The notes under the pieces: generated by a model
The model's input: the letters and a program-made list of their open reading frames with translations, nothing else
Database searches by the model: none
Told to the model about the DNA's origin: nothing
Shown: positions 19,758 to 28,145 of the stretch, piece after piece
Numbering within the stretch: the stretch's first letter is position 1
Layout: each line of letters starts with the position of its first letter
Position numbers and translations under genes: made by a program
DNA from: a virus
Virus record (IMG/VR): IMGVR_UViG_3300020000_000037
Coordinates: 1 to 39,550 of that record
Direction: 5' to 3' (one strand)
DNA length: 39,550 bases

Positions 19758-21500
19758 TCAACCGACTCTAACACCTGATATTCTTCCTGCCGCGGTGCCG
19801 GTTCCCGCCAAGAAATTTGCTTGTACAACCAGATAATAGGTTGTCGAAGAACTAATAACGACTCTGAATGCGGGTACGCAACCCGATGCCGACACATAAT
19901 CTGCCGTAGTATTACCGCAATTCCACCGTTGATCTCCTCCGTTACCTTGAAGAGTATTATCAACGGTACTCAATGAAATAATGAATGATGAACCTACAAA
20001 TCCAGAAAATGCACATTGAGAAAAACCTGTAACATCCCACACTCCTGGTGTTAAAAGAATGCTGGTTACAGATTTTGGTGTACCCGTAGAGACGCTAACG
20101 TTGATAACAGATCCGGAAGTTATTAATTCTCCTAAAAATCCCGCTGCGGGCGCCGTGTTCTTAGAACCCTGTAAAGTCCCCGAAAATACTTGTGTAGTTA
20201 CGTTAATAGTCGTTGAAGATCCTGAAAAAGTTAATCCAGAATATGTAATTGTGCCTAATCCTGTAATCGCGTTTGTATTGCTCGAATTTATATCACATGC
20301 AATAGGACTAAAAGTCGTCCCCGCATCAATAGTAATTGCGGAAGATGACCCACTTATAAATTGGCTGTTAAATGCTCCGCTTGTGCCCGATCCCGTTAAT
20401 GCTAAACATGCTGTATTACTTCCGGCATTATTAAATCCTGAAGACGTTATTGAGGTACTCGCAGTGCTTGAAACCGCTATTGGAAAATTAATTGTAGATC
20501 TAACAACATTTAAAACACCAGCCGACAAAGTAGAAGGAGTGGATGAAACTGCGCTATTAGCTATAGAACAGCTATTAAAAACTATTGATCCATTACCGGT
20601 TTGCTCAAAATATTTATGACCTGAGGATAACATATCGCCAGTGCAGCTATTGAAAACACTTAATGAAGATGACGATGTTGAGGTAAACAACATGCAACCA
20701 TTAGCTACTCCAATAATACGGCAATTTGTGCAATTTAAAGTGGAAGTCCCCAAAGTTGTAACAGCTAAGCAAAAATTTCCATTAGTTTGAAGGCAAATAT
20801 TTGAAATATTTACTGTTCCAACTTGGTTCAACAATAATAGACCAGAGATTAAAACAGTCTTATTAAAAGAATCTCCGGTATATGCGGTTAAATTCACACC
20901 TGGTTTTAAAACGACATCTTCGACATAATTTCCAGGCATGATTAAAATCGTATCGCCAGAAACTGCGCTTGCAACAGCAGAGACTATAGTTGTATGAGTT
21001 CCATTAGGCCTAAGAGGATCTAACCCCCCTAATGGATCTACTATCCATCTAGCTGGAGACATGGGATTTATGCTAATAGAATGATTACCTGGATTTTCAA
21101 TTATGGTTTGAAAGGGGCTTGGGGAAGATGCTCCATTTTCGTTTAATTGCCCTGTAAACTGAATATTATTCGGAGGAGAATCGCTAGAGAGACTTGGAAG
21201 AACAACTGTTCCCCCAGGAGGATTTACATTATCCGATAAAGTCTGAAGAAGATTCAATCCTGAAATACTAAGAAGCACCCAGTTAGCTAAACTCTGTCCC
21301 GTCACATTGGTAAAACTAACTAAAATCCATTCCTTTACCAGCGTTAAATTGATCCATCTTTTCTTAATCGGATAGTTAAAGTCATAAGGAGTGGGGTCCC
21401 TGTCCATAAATACGGTAATGAATGGATCACTGAGAGCCACTCCCGTAGATAAAGCGTAACTTGAATTTGCGACAGGACCGTTTGATTGAAAAGATGACAT
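19758..21500 (-). CDS. Tail spike, pectin-lyase-like beta-helix
   Basis: A 580-residue secreted-type fibre protein without signal peptide. Residues about 25-70 hold a motif shared with the fibre at 26349-27059: DFNYPIKKRWINL...EWILVSFTNVTGQ...W. Residues about 165-440 read as a parallel beta-helix: SGDTILIMPGNYVEDVVLKPGVNL, TVLISGLLLLNQVGTVNISNICLQ, followed by many short T/S/N/G-rich turns. The C-terminal part is a compact, strand-rich domain. It probably binds or cleaves host polysaccharide. It is the last gene of the leftward tail module and converges with the early operon; only 5 bp separate them. Confidence 0.8.
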   Translation of the reverse strand: MSSFQSNGPVANSSYALSTGVALSDPFITVFMDRDPTPYDFNYPIKKRWINLTLVKEWILVSFTNVTGQSLANWVLLSISGLNLLQTLSDNVNPPGGTVVLPSLSSDSPPNNIQFTGQLNENGASSPSPFQTIIENPGNHSISINPMSPARWIVDPLGGLDPLRPNGTHTTIVSAVASAVSGDTILIMPGNYVEDVVLKPGVNLTAYTGDSFNKTVLISGLLLLNQVGTVNISNICLQTNGNFCLAVTTLGTSTLNCTNCRIIGVANGCMLFTSTSSSSLSVFNSCTGDMLSSGHKYFEQTGNGSIVFNSCSIANSAVSSTPSTLSAGVLNVVRSTINFPIAVSSTASTSITSSGFNNAGSNTACLALTGSGTSGAFNSQFISGSSSAITIDAGTTFSPIACDINSSNTNAITGLGTITYSGLTFSGSSTTINVTTQVFSGTLQGSKNTAPAAGFLGELITSGSVINVSVSTGTPKSVTSILLTPGVWDVTGFSQCAFSGFVGSSFIISLSTVDNTLQGNGGDQRWNCGNTTADYVSASGCVPAFRVVISSSTTYYLVVQANFLAGTGTAAGRISGVRVG

Positions 21501-21524
21501 TTAATTTTATCCAACTATATATAA

Positions 21525-22955
21525 TTATGTAAAATAGAAGCCTGTTGATTTAATAACAAATGCCGTATTTGCTATTTGTAAAAACCCTCCTGCTATTGCC
21601 GAACCTGAAGAGGTTATTGAAATGGTGGTTGTACCTCCTAAAGGAGACGCCGTTAACATTGTACCTCCTGCTGGCCATGTTAAATTAGTAACCCTAACGG
21701 ACATTTGCTCTATTGAATTAGCAACTGTTATTACAGTAAAGGGGAGACCTGCTATAATTAAAGTACCTGTCCCTGTAGCGGAAGAAACAGAAACATCTAT
21801 GCTATAAAAAACCATTCTTCCTATTTTTGTATATGTACCTACTTGGTAAACATATCCTGTAGATCCAGGAACCGTACCATCAACAGTTGGCGTAAAAGTC
21901 CCTTCTACATAAGTACTTAACGCTGTCCCTCCACTTAAAGTAATGCTTGTAAGTGCTGGCGTTGCACTAAATGCTGGGACAGCTCCACTTACTCCTGTTA
22001 ACACTGTGCCTGTGGCCCCTGCCGTTATCTCTCCAATAACACTCGCTGCGGTTGACGCTAATAATTGAAATGCTGTAGTGGTTGTTGGATAGGTCGCAGT
22101 AGTAGCCACCCAGTTTGTTCCATTAGCTCTTAATATTGTCCCTGTTCCTGTGGCTGTTGATGGGAATGTTGCTGTAGATTCAACATAATTCGTACCATCT
22201 GATTGAAGAACTTTTCCAGAAGTTCCTGCTGATGTGGGAAGGGTAGGTGTGGAGGCTATCCAGTTTGTTCCATCTGATCTAATAAATTTTCCTGACGTTG
22301 CAGAAGCATTTGGGAACGTAGGCGTTGAGCTAACAATATTAGTTCCGTCAGATACTAATATCTTTCCTGACGTGCCAGCAGTTGACGGGTAAGTTGCCGT
22401 TGAAAAACTAGGCGCTGCTGCTGCATTAGATTGAAGTATATTGCCTGTAGTCCCTGGCCCTCCCAATATACTAGGAATTCCCGTTGAGGAAGTGACTAAG
22501 GTTCCATTTCCTGTACTAACCAATTCAGACACTGTATTAGTAGCTGAAGAATAGAGTAAACGATTAACTGTTGTAGTAAGAGGGTAAGTTGCTGTGCTAT
22601 ACGCAGGAGTGCTCGATAGTCCTGCCGATTGGAGTACTTGACCAACCGTAGCAGAAGGGCCGGCGAATTTAACCGCAGATGTTCCATTGCCTATTAAAAC
22701 TGAATTAGCTGTTAGTGTTGAATCCCCAGTCCCCCCTTCCGAAACCGGAACGGCTGAAATGGAAACTTGACCCGACCCATTCACCGTAAAGTTAGCTGAG
22801 TTAAATGAAGCTACACCCACAGATGAAGTCGTTGCATTTACGCCCGATACTACAACGTTTCCTGTTGTTGGGCTGGCTGTTACTCCATTCGAACCAGTTA
22901 CTGAATCGACGACGCCCGATTGAGACGATAGGTTAATTATTCCGGCTTGGCTCAT
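21525..22955 (-). CDS. Tail fibre with GKVLxSDGTNW repeats
   Basis: A 476-residue fibre protein. About eight repeats of the type GTSGKVLQSDGTN-V-STPTFP fill residues about 80-310; such repeats form triple-stranded fibre shafts. The C-terminal part (about 330-476) starts with YVEGTFTPTVDG, a common phage fibre tip module, then YQVGTYTKIGRMVFYSIDVSV. The start is near MSQAGIINLSSQSG. It is adjacent to the tail spike in the same direction. Receptor specificity cannot be read. Confidence 0.82.
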   Translation of the reverse strand: MSQAGIINLSSQSGVVDSVTGSNGVTASPTTGNVVVSGVNATTSSVGVASFNSANFTVNGSGQVSISAVPVSEGGTGDSTLTANSVLIGNGTSAVKFAGPSATVGQVLQSAGLSSTPAYSTATYPLTTTVNRLLYSSATNTVSELVSTGNGTLVTSSTGIPSILGGPGTTGNILQSNAAAAPSFSTATYPSTAGTSGKILVSDGTNIVSSTPTFPNASATSGKFIRSDGTNWIASTPTLPTSAGTSGKVLQSDGTNYVESTATFPSTATGTGTILRANGTNWVATTATYPTTTTAFQLLASTAASVIGEITAGATGTVLTGVSGAVPAFSATPALTSITLSGGTALSTYVEGTFTPTVDGTVPGSTGYVYQVGTYTKIGRMVFYSIDVSVSSATGTGTLIIAGLPFTVITVANSIEQMSVRVTNLTWPAGGTMLTASPLGGTTTISITSSGSAIAGGFLQIANTAFVIKSTGFYFT

Positions 22956-22956
22956 A

Positions 22957-23187
22957 TCATTTACCTGAAATTTCCATGATTTTTTTATCGAATTCTTCGC
23001 GATTTACTTTTGAATTCATTAAACCTATATGTCTGGATAGGCATTGTTCGGTTAGATTTATGATGACGTTTTCTAAATATGCAATATTTATTTCGTTATC
23101 CTTAATTCTTTGCTCTAAATCTTCCAGCCTAACACTAGGGTGTTTTTCATCATTTTCAAATAAGTTAAATTGATTGATATCGTTCAT
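22957..23187 (-). CDS. Small coiled-coil protein (76 residues)
   Basis: A 76-residue acidic protein with a coiled-coil segment (RLEDLEQRIKDNEINIAYLENVI). The ribosome site AGGAAAAT is good. It stands between fibre genes, one base from the next gene. It may be a fibre chaperone or attachment protein, which is inference from position. Confidence 0.6.
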   Translation of the reverse strand: MNDINQFNLFENDEKHPSVRLEDLEQRIKDNEINIAYLENVIINLTEQCLSRHIGLMNSKVNREEFDKKIMEISGK

Positions 23188-23196
23188 TTTATTTTC

Positions 23197-23538
23197 CTAT
23201 TGCTGAACAACATACTGAGATACTAAGTAAATAAGTCCTACACCAGCTGAAGCAGATTTACAACTAATCGATGTGCCTGCCGGTACTGCCGGAATAGCGG
23301 TTGGTAATGGCAGCTGAGTTTCATCATAAAGCCAAAATGATCCGCTAGGGCAAACGTCATGGTCGCTCACTCCATCTATGGAAATAGTTACAAGCACATT
23401 GCTATTATTAACCATCTTAAGCTTGAACGAGGGGAATAATAAACCGGTGCCGACAGCGTAATAAAGTGCCGGATTCGTCATAGTGGCGGTATCCAGCGTC
23501 CTAAGTACTTCCCATGCAACTTTGCTAGTATATGACAT
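23197..23538 (-). CDS. Conserved phage protein, probably virion-associated
   Basis: A 113-residue beta-rich protein. The block LKMVNNSNVLVTISIDGVSDHDVCPSGSFWLYDE is a pattern recurrent in phage structural modules, followed by PAGTSISCKSASAGVGLIYLVSQYVVQ. It resembles small virion or tail-attachment proteins. Its first codon overlaps the stop of the next upstream gene. No named family can be given. Confidence 0.65.
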   Translation of the reverse strand: MSYTSKVAWEVLRTLDTATMTNPALYYAVGTGLLFPSFKLKMVNNSNVLVTISIDGVSDHDVCPSGSFWLYDETQLPLPTAIPAVPAGTSISCKSASAGVGLIYLVSQYVVQQ

Positions 23539-23759
23539 TATTCCTCTGTATTTTGCGGATTTTCTGCATTTTTTTCGGTTTCTTCAGCTTCTTGAGCTTG
23601 TTTTTGCTGCATCAATATATTGTCTTCGACTTGACAAGTATATTGGATGAATTTGTTTAAGGCATCTTTGACATGTCCGATAGGTGCGTTGTTATCGCAA
23701 GTGAAATGAAAAAGTTTGCCTTCAACGACATGTTCCATTTGTAGTGTGTTTTTTAGCAT
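23538..23759 (-). CDS. Small conserved tail-module protein (73 residues)
   Basis: A 73-residue protein with a small beta part (MEHVVEGKLFHFTCDNNAPI) and a helical, acidic glutamine-rich tail ending ENPQNTEE. The start at 23759 (ATG, GGGGACACAT upstream) is preferred to TTG 23774. Its start lies in the end of the HNH gene (7-bp overlap), so the endonuclease was inserted just before it. Function unknown. Confidence 0.6.
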   Translation of the reverse strand: MLKNTLQMEHVVEGKLFHFTCDNNAPIGHVKDALNKFIQYTCQVEDNILMQQKQAQEAEETEKNAENPQNTEE

Positions 23760-24391
23760 GTTATGTGTCCCCAACTTATGTTATTTTTTATTCTAAGTAT
23801 CGTTGTTTTTGAAACAGGAAATTCCTTGCTAATTGAATAACATGAATGTCCATCTTTTATCAATTTTTTTATTTCTCTAACTTGATCCTCATTAAGAATA
23901 GCTGAACCATTCTCGATACCTTTTTTAATCGGAGGACTTACCCAATTTGCTCTACCTTTAGCGATTTTATCATCATTATTTTGTTTATGTGTTCCCAACC
24001 ATAAATGATCGGGATTAGTACATATAGGATTGTCGCAAGAATGGCAAACATGCATCCTATTGGGAATAGATCCTTTATGTATTATCCATGACGCCTTATG
24101 TCCTCTATCCGGACCTATGGTTTTTCTGCAAGACATGACAGGATATCCGCCTTTAGCAATAGGGCCATTCCATCCCCAACATCCCTCATATCTAATAACA
24201 TGTTTTTCAAAACTTTTCTTAAGTCTTTCAAACCTCTCTTCATCCGTCAATTCAGCGATTCTGATTTGCCCCCCTGGCCTAAATCCTGTATGTCCTCTAC
24301 AGGCATGACTACAAAATCTTGGTATCGGCCTTCCTTTCATTTGATAAAAAGGAAATTTTTTACCACACTTAACACAAATTAAATCTTCCAT
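23753..24391 (-). CDS. HNH homing endonuclease with C-terminal helix-turn-helix
   Basis: A 212-residue freestanding HNH_3-type endonuclease. It has an N-terminal zinc knuckle (CVKCGKK...CSHAC), a central HNH core HVCHSCDNPICTNPDHLWLGT, and a C-terminal HTH (SCYSISKEFPVSKTTILRIK). The ATG at 24391 is preceded by AGGAGG at five nt; the frame is open to 24415, without its own site. It sits between two tail fibre genes and probably moves by cutting unoccupied sites. A related C-terminal remnant is at 31410-31493. Confidence 0.93.
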   Translation of the reverse strand: MEDLICVKCGKKFPFYQMKGRPIPRFCSHACRGHTGFRPGGQIRIAELTDEERFERLKKSFEKHVIRYEGCWGWNGPIAKGGYPVMSCRKTIGPDRGHKASWIIHKGSIPNRMHVCHSCDNPICTNPDHLWLGTHKQNNDDKIAKGRANWVSPPIKKGIENGSAILNEDQVREIKKLIKDGHSCYSISKEFPVSKTTILRIKNNISWGHITC

Positions 24392-24447
24392 ATAACCCTC
24401 CTTGGTTAGATACATTCTAACCTAAAAGGGTCATTTAGGTACAGCGC

Positions 24448-26386
24448 TTATAAAGGACGTATGATGAAATATCCCACGCTACTCACGTCGGCAGTTTGGA
24501 CCGAAGCAGGCGTCCCCAGAATTAAACTATTGATAGTAAAGGACGCGCCATTGCTAATCGTATAACTCAACTCGCCAAGAGTAACCGCGCCATTGACCGC
24601 AATTCTAGAAAGGAAAATTAAATCTCCAGTCGCAATATTTGTATTAGCTACTGTAACAGTTCCCAAAACAAGCACAGCAGATCCAGCAAAATCTGTTGCC
24701 GCGCCCGCCTTAATTTGAAGTCCTTTAGCAGCAGTAGCAATCTTAAGATTACCTCCCGTAACAGCAACAGCTCCAGTACCTGCATTTATGACAACAGTGG
24801 ACGCCGAACTTGTCGAGCCTATATTTACGGTTTGCGTAGCAGTTCCGCCAGTTCCAATATTGATAGTATCCGCGGAAGTAGTTACGCCGATATTTACAGT
24901 CTTAATACCGGAGTTAGAGGCGATGTTAAGTATCTGGGTTCCAGTACCTCCCGCGATCGTCATAGTCCCTGTATTGGCGCCCGTTCCCCCGAAATTAATC
25001 GTTCCTCCAGTTGTACTAGGTGCAAAAGTATAGGTTGCAGCAGCATCGCCATCTAAAGAGAAGTTTCCAGTTCCTACCCGCATAGTAATTCCGCTGGTTG
25101 AAGAAACACTTCCTAGAGTTAAAACATTACTTACCGCACCCGTTCCAATATTGATGGCCTTAGCAGATCCAGCGCCCGTTGCTAAATTAAGAGTGGTCGC
25201 CCCCGTGCCGGCTCCGATTGCCACAATATTAGTACCGCTAGAACTTCCCAGTGTGATTGTTCCAGTTTGTGAAGTACCTCCAATCAATATAGTATTCGTT
25301 CCGCTAGACAATATCTGAATGTTTCCGGCCCCAGTGCTATTCCCTATATTAACTACATGCGCCGCTCCCGTTCCGGTGGCTATATTAACGGTTCCAAGTT
25401 GTGTAGCAGTATTGCTTGATAGGACATTAAGCGTATTCGTTCCGCCAGTCGCTGCCCCCGCCAGAATATTTACAGTATTAGTACCGCCAGATGGAGCGCC
25501 GGACAATAGATTAAATGTGTTAGTGCCTGATGCAATTGTACCGTTTAGAACGTTGAAGTTGCTTGTAGCGCCCGCAATTGCACCGCCAAAAAACGCTACT
25601 GATTGAGTTCCTGTTGTATTAGCTCCACCAAGAACAGCAATAGATTGAGTTCCAGCAGATGCAATACCGCTCATAATGGTTAATGTCTGACTAGCTCCTG
25701 GTGTTGCGCCTGTCATTAAATTAATTGCATCCGCTCCCGTTGCTGACGCCCCAGTAAATACATTTAATGTATTAGTAGACGCATTGACTCCGGTAGCTAT
25801 ATTAATTGTCGCGCCTGCGGTTGTATTATTTGAAATGGACACCGTTCCAGCCCCAGCCCCTGCGCCAATTGCTACGATATTAGTACCACTTGAGCTTCCC
25901 AAAGTAATCGTGCCAGTTTCAGCGGTGCCCCCAATTGTGATAGCCCCAGTAGTTAAGCTGGCTCCGATCAACATATTAGTTGAAGTTGTTCCGTCTATTG
26001 TTAGACCTGAACTTCCGGCTAAAATTGTCGTTGCTGAAGTCGAACTCACCGATCCAATTGTGACTGTGTTAATTGAAGCGCCCGATCCTAATGTGATGGT
26101 GTTAGTTCCTGCCCCGTCAGCTAGGTGTAGGGTATTTCCCCCTGTTCCAGTCGAGATATTTGTAGTATTAGCGCCATTTCCAACGCCTAGGTTAACGGTA
26201 TTCGTTCCGGAAGAATTTCCAAAAGACATGGCACCAGTCTGAGCTGTGCCCCCAATCGCTATTGTTCCGCTGGTATTTGCCGCGAACATTGTGACTATAG
26301 TAGTTGCAGCTGAGGTGAATGTGAAATTACCGGTCCCTGCTTTCAAGGTCAAAGCGGCCGCGCCTGTGGCTGAACCGCCTGGGTTG
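24448..26386 (-). CDS. Tail fibre shaft (second reading frame)
   Basis: At least 634 residues of Gly/Thr/Asn repeats of type GTNTVNIG, SGTNIVAIGAG, forming a long beta fibre, then a short C-terminal region FLSRIAVNGAVTLGELSYTI. It lies one frame behind the protein at 26349-27059: the open frame continues upstream of the TTG at 26352 as GGSATGAAALTLKAG. The two together read as one about 870-residue fibre. Either a -1 shift near 26385, termination-reinitiation on TTGA (26352-26349), or an indel is needed. The left end given marks where the new frame begins to make sense. Confidence 0.75.
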
Positions 26387-27059
26387 AGTCTCCGATATGG
26401 ATAGTTCTAGCTGCTGCACCGGTGCCAATATTTATAGTGTCCGTTGTTGCATCTGCTCCAATAGATATAGCTGTTCCGCCTGACGCCCATGTACCACCAG
26501 CAGTACCCGTTGCTGTGGTAAATCCTAGAGTTGTTGCGGTGACTGCTGCGGGTGTTGTGCTTCCCAATGCAAATGGAACCGCAAATACAGATGCCAAACT
26601 AGCTGGATTAATTGCATAGTTAGTGGTTAATGCTCCTGCCTGAGCCTGCGCATTCGTAGCTAGAAAGACATATCCTTGTTGAGTGGTAGTAGCAGGGACG
26701 CCCGCGCCTACCACTACAGATGCAATTACAGTTGCCACATCATTAGAGGAAGGAACATATGTAGAGTTAGGAGCATTCCCATTCTGTAATTGCGATAGAG
26801 TGCTAAGAAAAACAGCTCCCGCATTTGTAGTGGAGGCAATTTCTCCTGAGGGAAGGGACCATGTAGCGGCTAGAGTCGCGCTAGCTGATGTAATATTTAA
26901 TAAAGTATAGGATGCCACTCCTAAATAAATCCAAACTTTACCGATAGGAAAATTAGTGTCGCTGGATGTTGGGGCTCTTGTTTGATATGTTGGGATTTCT
27001 ACGCCTTCGGGTCGGCTTCCAAAACTCTGAGTATATAACATTGCACCTGTAGGTATCAT
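26349..27059 (-). CDS. Tail fibre, N-terminal part (reading frame 1)
   Basis: A 236-residue N-terminal fibre part. MIPTGAMLYTQSFGSRPEG, then SSDTNFPIGKVWIYLGVASYTLL matches the head-binding motif shared with the spike at 19758-21500. Alanine/threonine repeats follow, then DTINIGTGAAARTIHIGDST, typical fibre repeats, after which the frame diverges to QAVQPQARPL and stops at TGA 26351. Strong ribosome site (CGGAGG). The frame change lies in the middle of a repeat, so the terminated form is probably not the main product unless the shift is regulated. Confidence 0.8.
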   Translation of the reverse strand: MIPTGAMLYTQSFGSRPEGVEIPTYQTRAPTSSDTNFPIGKVWIYLGVASYTLLNITSASATLAATWSLPSGEIASTTNAGAVFLSTLSQLQNGNAPNSTYVPSSNDVATVIASVVVGAGVPATTTQQGYVFLATNAQAQAGALTTNYAINPASLASVFAVPFALGSTTPAAVTATTLGFTTATGTAGGTWASGGTAISIGADATTDTINIGTGAAARTIHIGDSTQAVQPQARPL

Positions 27060-27201
27060 AATTCCTCCGTGGATTTTATTTTAAATTCCACTTTATTAAA
27101 TATGTTAAATTAAAAATATAAATAATATGCAAGTTTCTAATCATAACATCCTAAGGACCTTTTTTAAAAAAAATATGTCACTTGTTATTATATAGATTAT
27201 A

Positions 27202-27218
27202 TGGTACATTTGGTACAT
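27202..27218 (+). promoter_or_regulatory. Tandem TGGTACAT operator-like repeats
   Basis: TGGTACAT occurs at 27202-27209 and 27211-27218, the second overlapping the ATG of the RHH-like gene. TTGTTA (27183-27188) and AT-rich DNA upstream may provide a promoter. RHH proteins bind tandem repeats, so self-repression is plausible. Confidence 0.45.
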
Positions 27219-27399
27219 GAGCAAGAAACAGCATAAATTTTTGATTGATACAGAGGTTCTTAAGAAATATAAAATGCTTTGTGTAGAGCTAAACCTCGTC
27301 ATGAGCAGTCAGACAGAGCAATTGATTGTTCAATTTGTGAAAGTTCAGAAAGAAAATGCTAAGATAAAAAGAGAGCTAAAAAGGTTAGAGAGGATTTAA
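27217..27399 (+). CDS. RHH-like small regulator
   Basis: A 60-residue protein: MSKKQHKFLIDTEVLKKYKM, LNLVMSSQTEQLIVQFVKVQ and a basic, coiled-coil end KENAKIKRELKRLERI. A short strand (KFLID) and two helices fit the ribbon-helix-helix fold loosely; the C-terminal coiled coil is atypical. It is the first gene of the rightward membrane-protein cassette and is divergent from the fibre genes. It probably represses its own promoter (inference from the tandem repeats). Confidence 0.55.
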   Translation: MSKKQHKFLIDTEVLKKYKMLCVELNLVMSSQTEQLIVQFVKVQKENAKIKRELKRLERI

Positions 27400-27400
27400 A

Positions 27401-27610
27401 ATGGATTGGATACAATTTGCAACATTTATTATAGCCAATATGATTTTTACTTTATCATTATGGTTTTGGGCAAGAACTGAATCAAATGCAGATAGAAGGG
27501 AAGCTGCAAATGATCGAAGGGATATATTGCAATTAATAAGAGGAATACAAGAAGAAATTAAAGATTTCCACGGAAGGCTTTGCGCGATCGAAGAAAGGAA
27601 TAGAAAATGA
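27401..27610 (+). CDS. Single-pass membrane protein, DFHGRLC family (copy 2)
   Basis: A 69-residue protein with an N-terminal membrane helix (WIQFATFIIANMIFTLSLWFW) and a charged helical tail ending KDFHGRLCAIEERNRK, a paralogue of the protein at 18921-19130. It overlaps the next gene by 4 bp. The size and topology fit a phage holin or a membrane-linked accessory; no such activity is shown. Confidence 0.65.
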   Translation: MDWIQFATFIIANMIFTLSLWFWARTESNADRREAANDRRDILQLIRGIQEEIKDFHGRLCAIEERNRK

Positions 27611-27825
27611 CTGAATTAATAGATTTTTTAAAGGGATTCAACATTCAAAATTTAATGGGCATGGCTGTTATCTGCTGGTATTTTACTCATGACCTTAAGT
27701 CTCAAATTGAAAAATTGGACAATGACTTAAATAATAAGATTGATCAGCAATCTAAAAGAACAGACAAATTATATGAAATGTTTATAGACCTATTAAAGAG
27801 CAAAAGCCAAGAGAGTTTAAAATGA
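27607..27825 (+). CDS. Single-pass membrane protein, TDKLYEMF family
   Basis: A 72-residue protein with a central membrane helix (LMGMAVICWYFTHDL) and a coiled coil ending KRTDKLYEMFIDLLKSKSQ. Its tail matches the protein at 18760-18924, where the partner order is reversed. It overlaps both neighbours by 4 bp (ATGA). Holin-like by topology and position in the cassette. Confidence 0.65.
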   Translation: MTELIDFLKGFNIQNLMGMAVICWYFTHDLKSQIEKLDNDLNNKIDQQSKRTDKLYEMFIDLLKSKSQESLK

Positions 27826-28037
27826 GTCCATTCATGGAAGTAGTTATTGCTTGCGTTGCAATCATAGGCGGATTTTGCTCTTTTATCTATTTGGCGTTTT
27901 CATCAATGGAAAAACGCTTAGAATCTAAAATGGATTCTGTTTCTACTAAGGTGTCTAGAATAGCAGATGAATTGAGAGAGGAAAGAAGGAGCAAAGACGA
28001 TCTTTATAAATTTGTTAACTATAAAAAAGGATTATAA
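27822..28037 (+). CDS. Single-pass membrane coiled-coil protein
   Basis: A 71-residue protein with an N-terminal membrane helix (VVIACVAIIGGFCSFIYLAF) and a coiled coil (MEKRLESKMDSVSTKVSRIADEL), ending YKFVNYKKGL. Begins on an ATGA overlap. Same topology as the two preceding genes, so the three may work as a membrane complex. Confidence 0.6.
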   Translation: MSPFMEVVIACVAIIGGFCSFIYLAFSSMEKRLESKMDSVSTKVSRIADELREERRSKDDLYKFVNYKKGL

Positions 28038-28040
28038 AAA

Positions 28041-28145
28041 ATGTACATTTCTGGAACTTTTATACTTTCTTGCTTGGTGATTTATTCTATTCTAATGTTC
28101 ATCACTAGAGAAAAAAAATATGATGGACACCCTGATACTTGGTAA
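28041..28145 (+). CDS. Membrane micro-protein (34 residues)
   Basis: A 34-residue frame with a membrane helix (MYISGTFILSCLVIYSILMF) and a short charged tail ending HPDTW. AAGG lies 10 nt upstream. It stops one base before the convergent ejection-protein gene. It is the end of the cassette; small size leaves doubt. Confidence 0.45.
   Translation: MYISGTFILSCLVIYSILMFITREKKYDGHPDTW

Noticed and set aside
20059-20619. Long rightward frame (186 residues) inside the tail spike
   Set aside because: It is an antisense shadow of a low-complexity gene, with valine/proline-rich sequence and no ribosome site.
24715-26242. Rightward proline/valine-rich frames inside the fibre gene
   Set aside because: They are reverse translations of Gly/Thr/Asn repeats and have no start signals.
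21525-26352. Possible CRISPR or tandem DNA repeat array in the fibre genes
   Set aside because: Repeats are imperfect, in frame and code for fibre repeats; spacing and sequence do not fit CRISPR.
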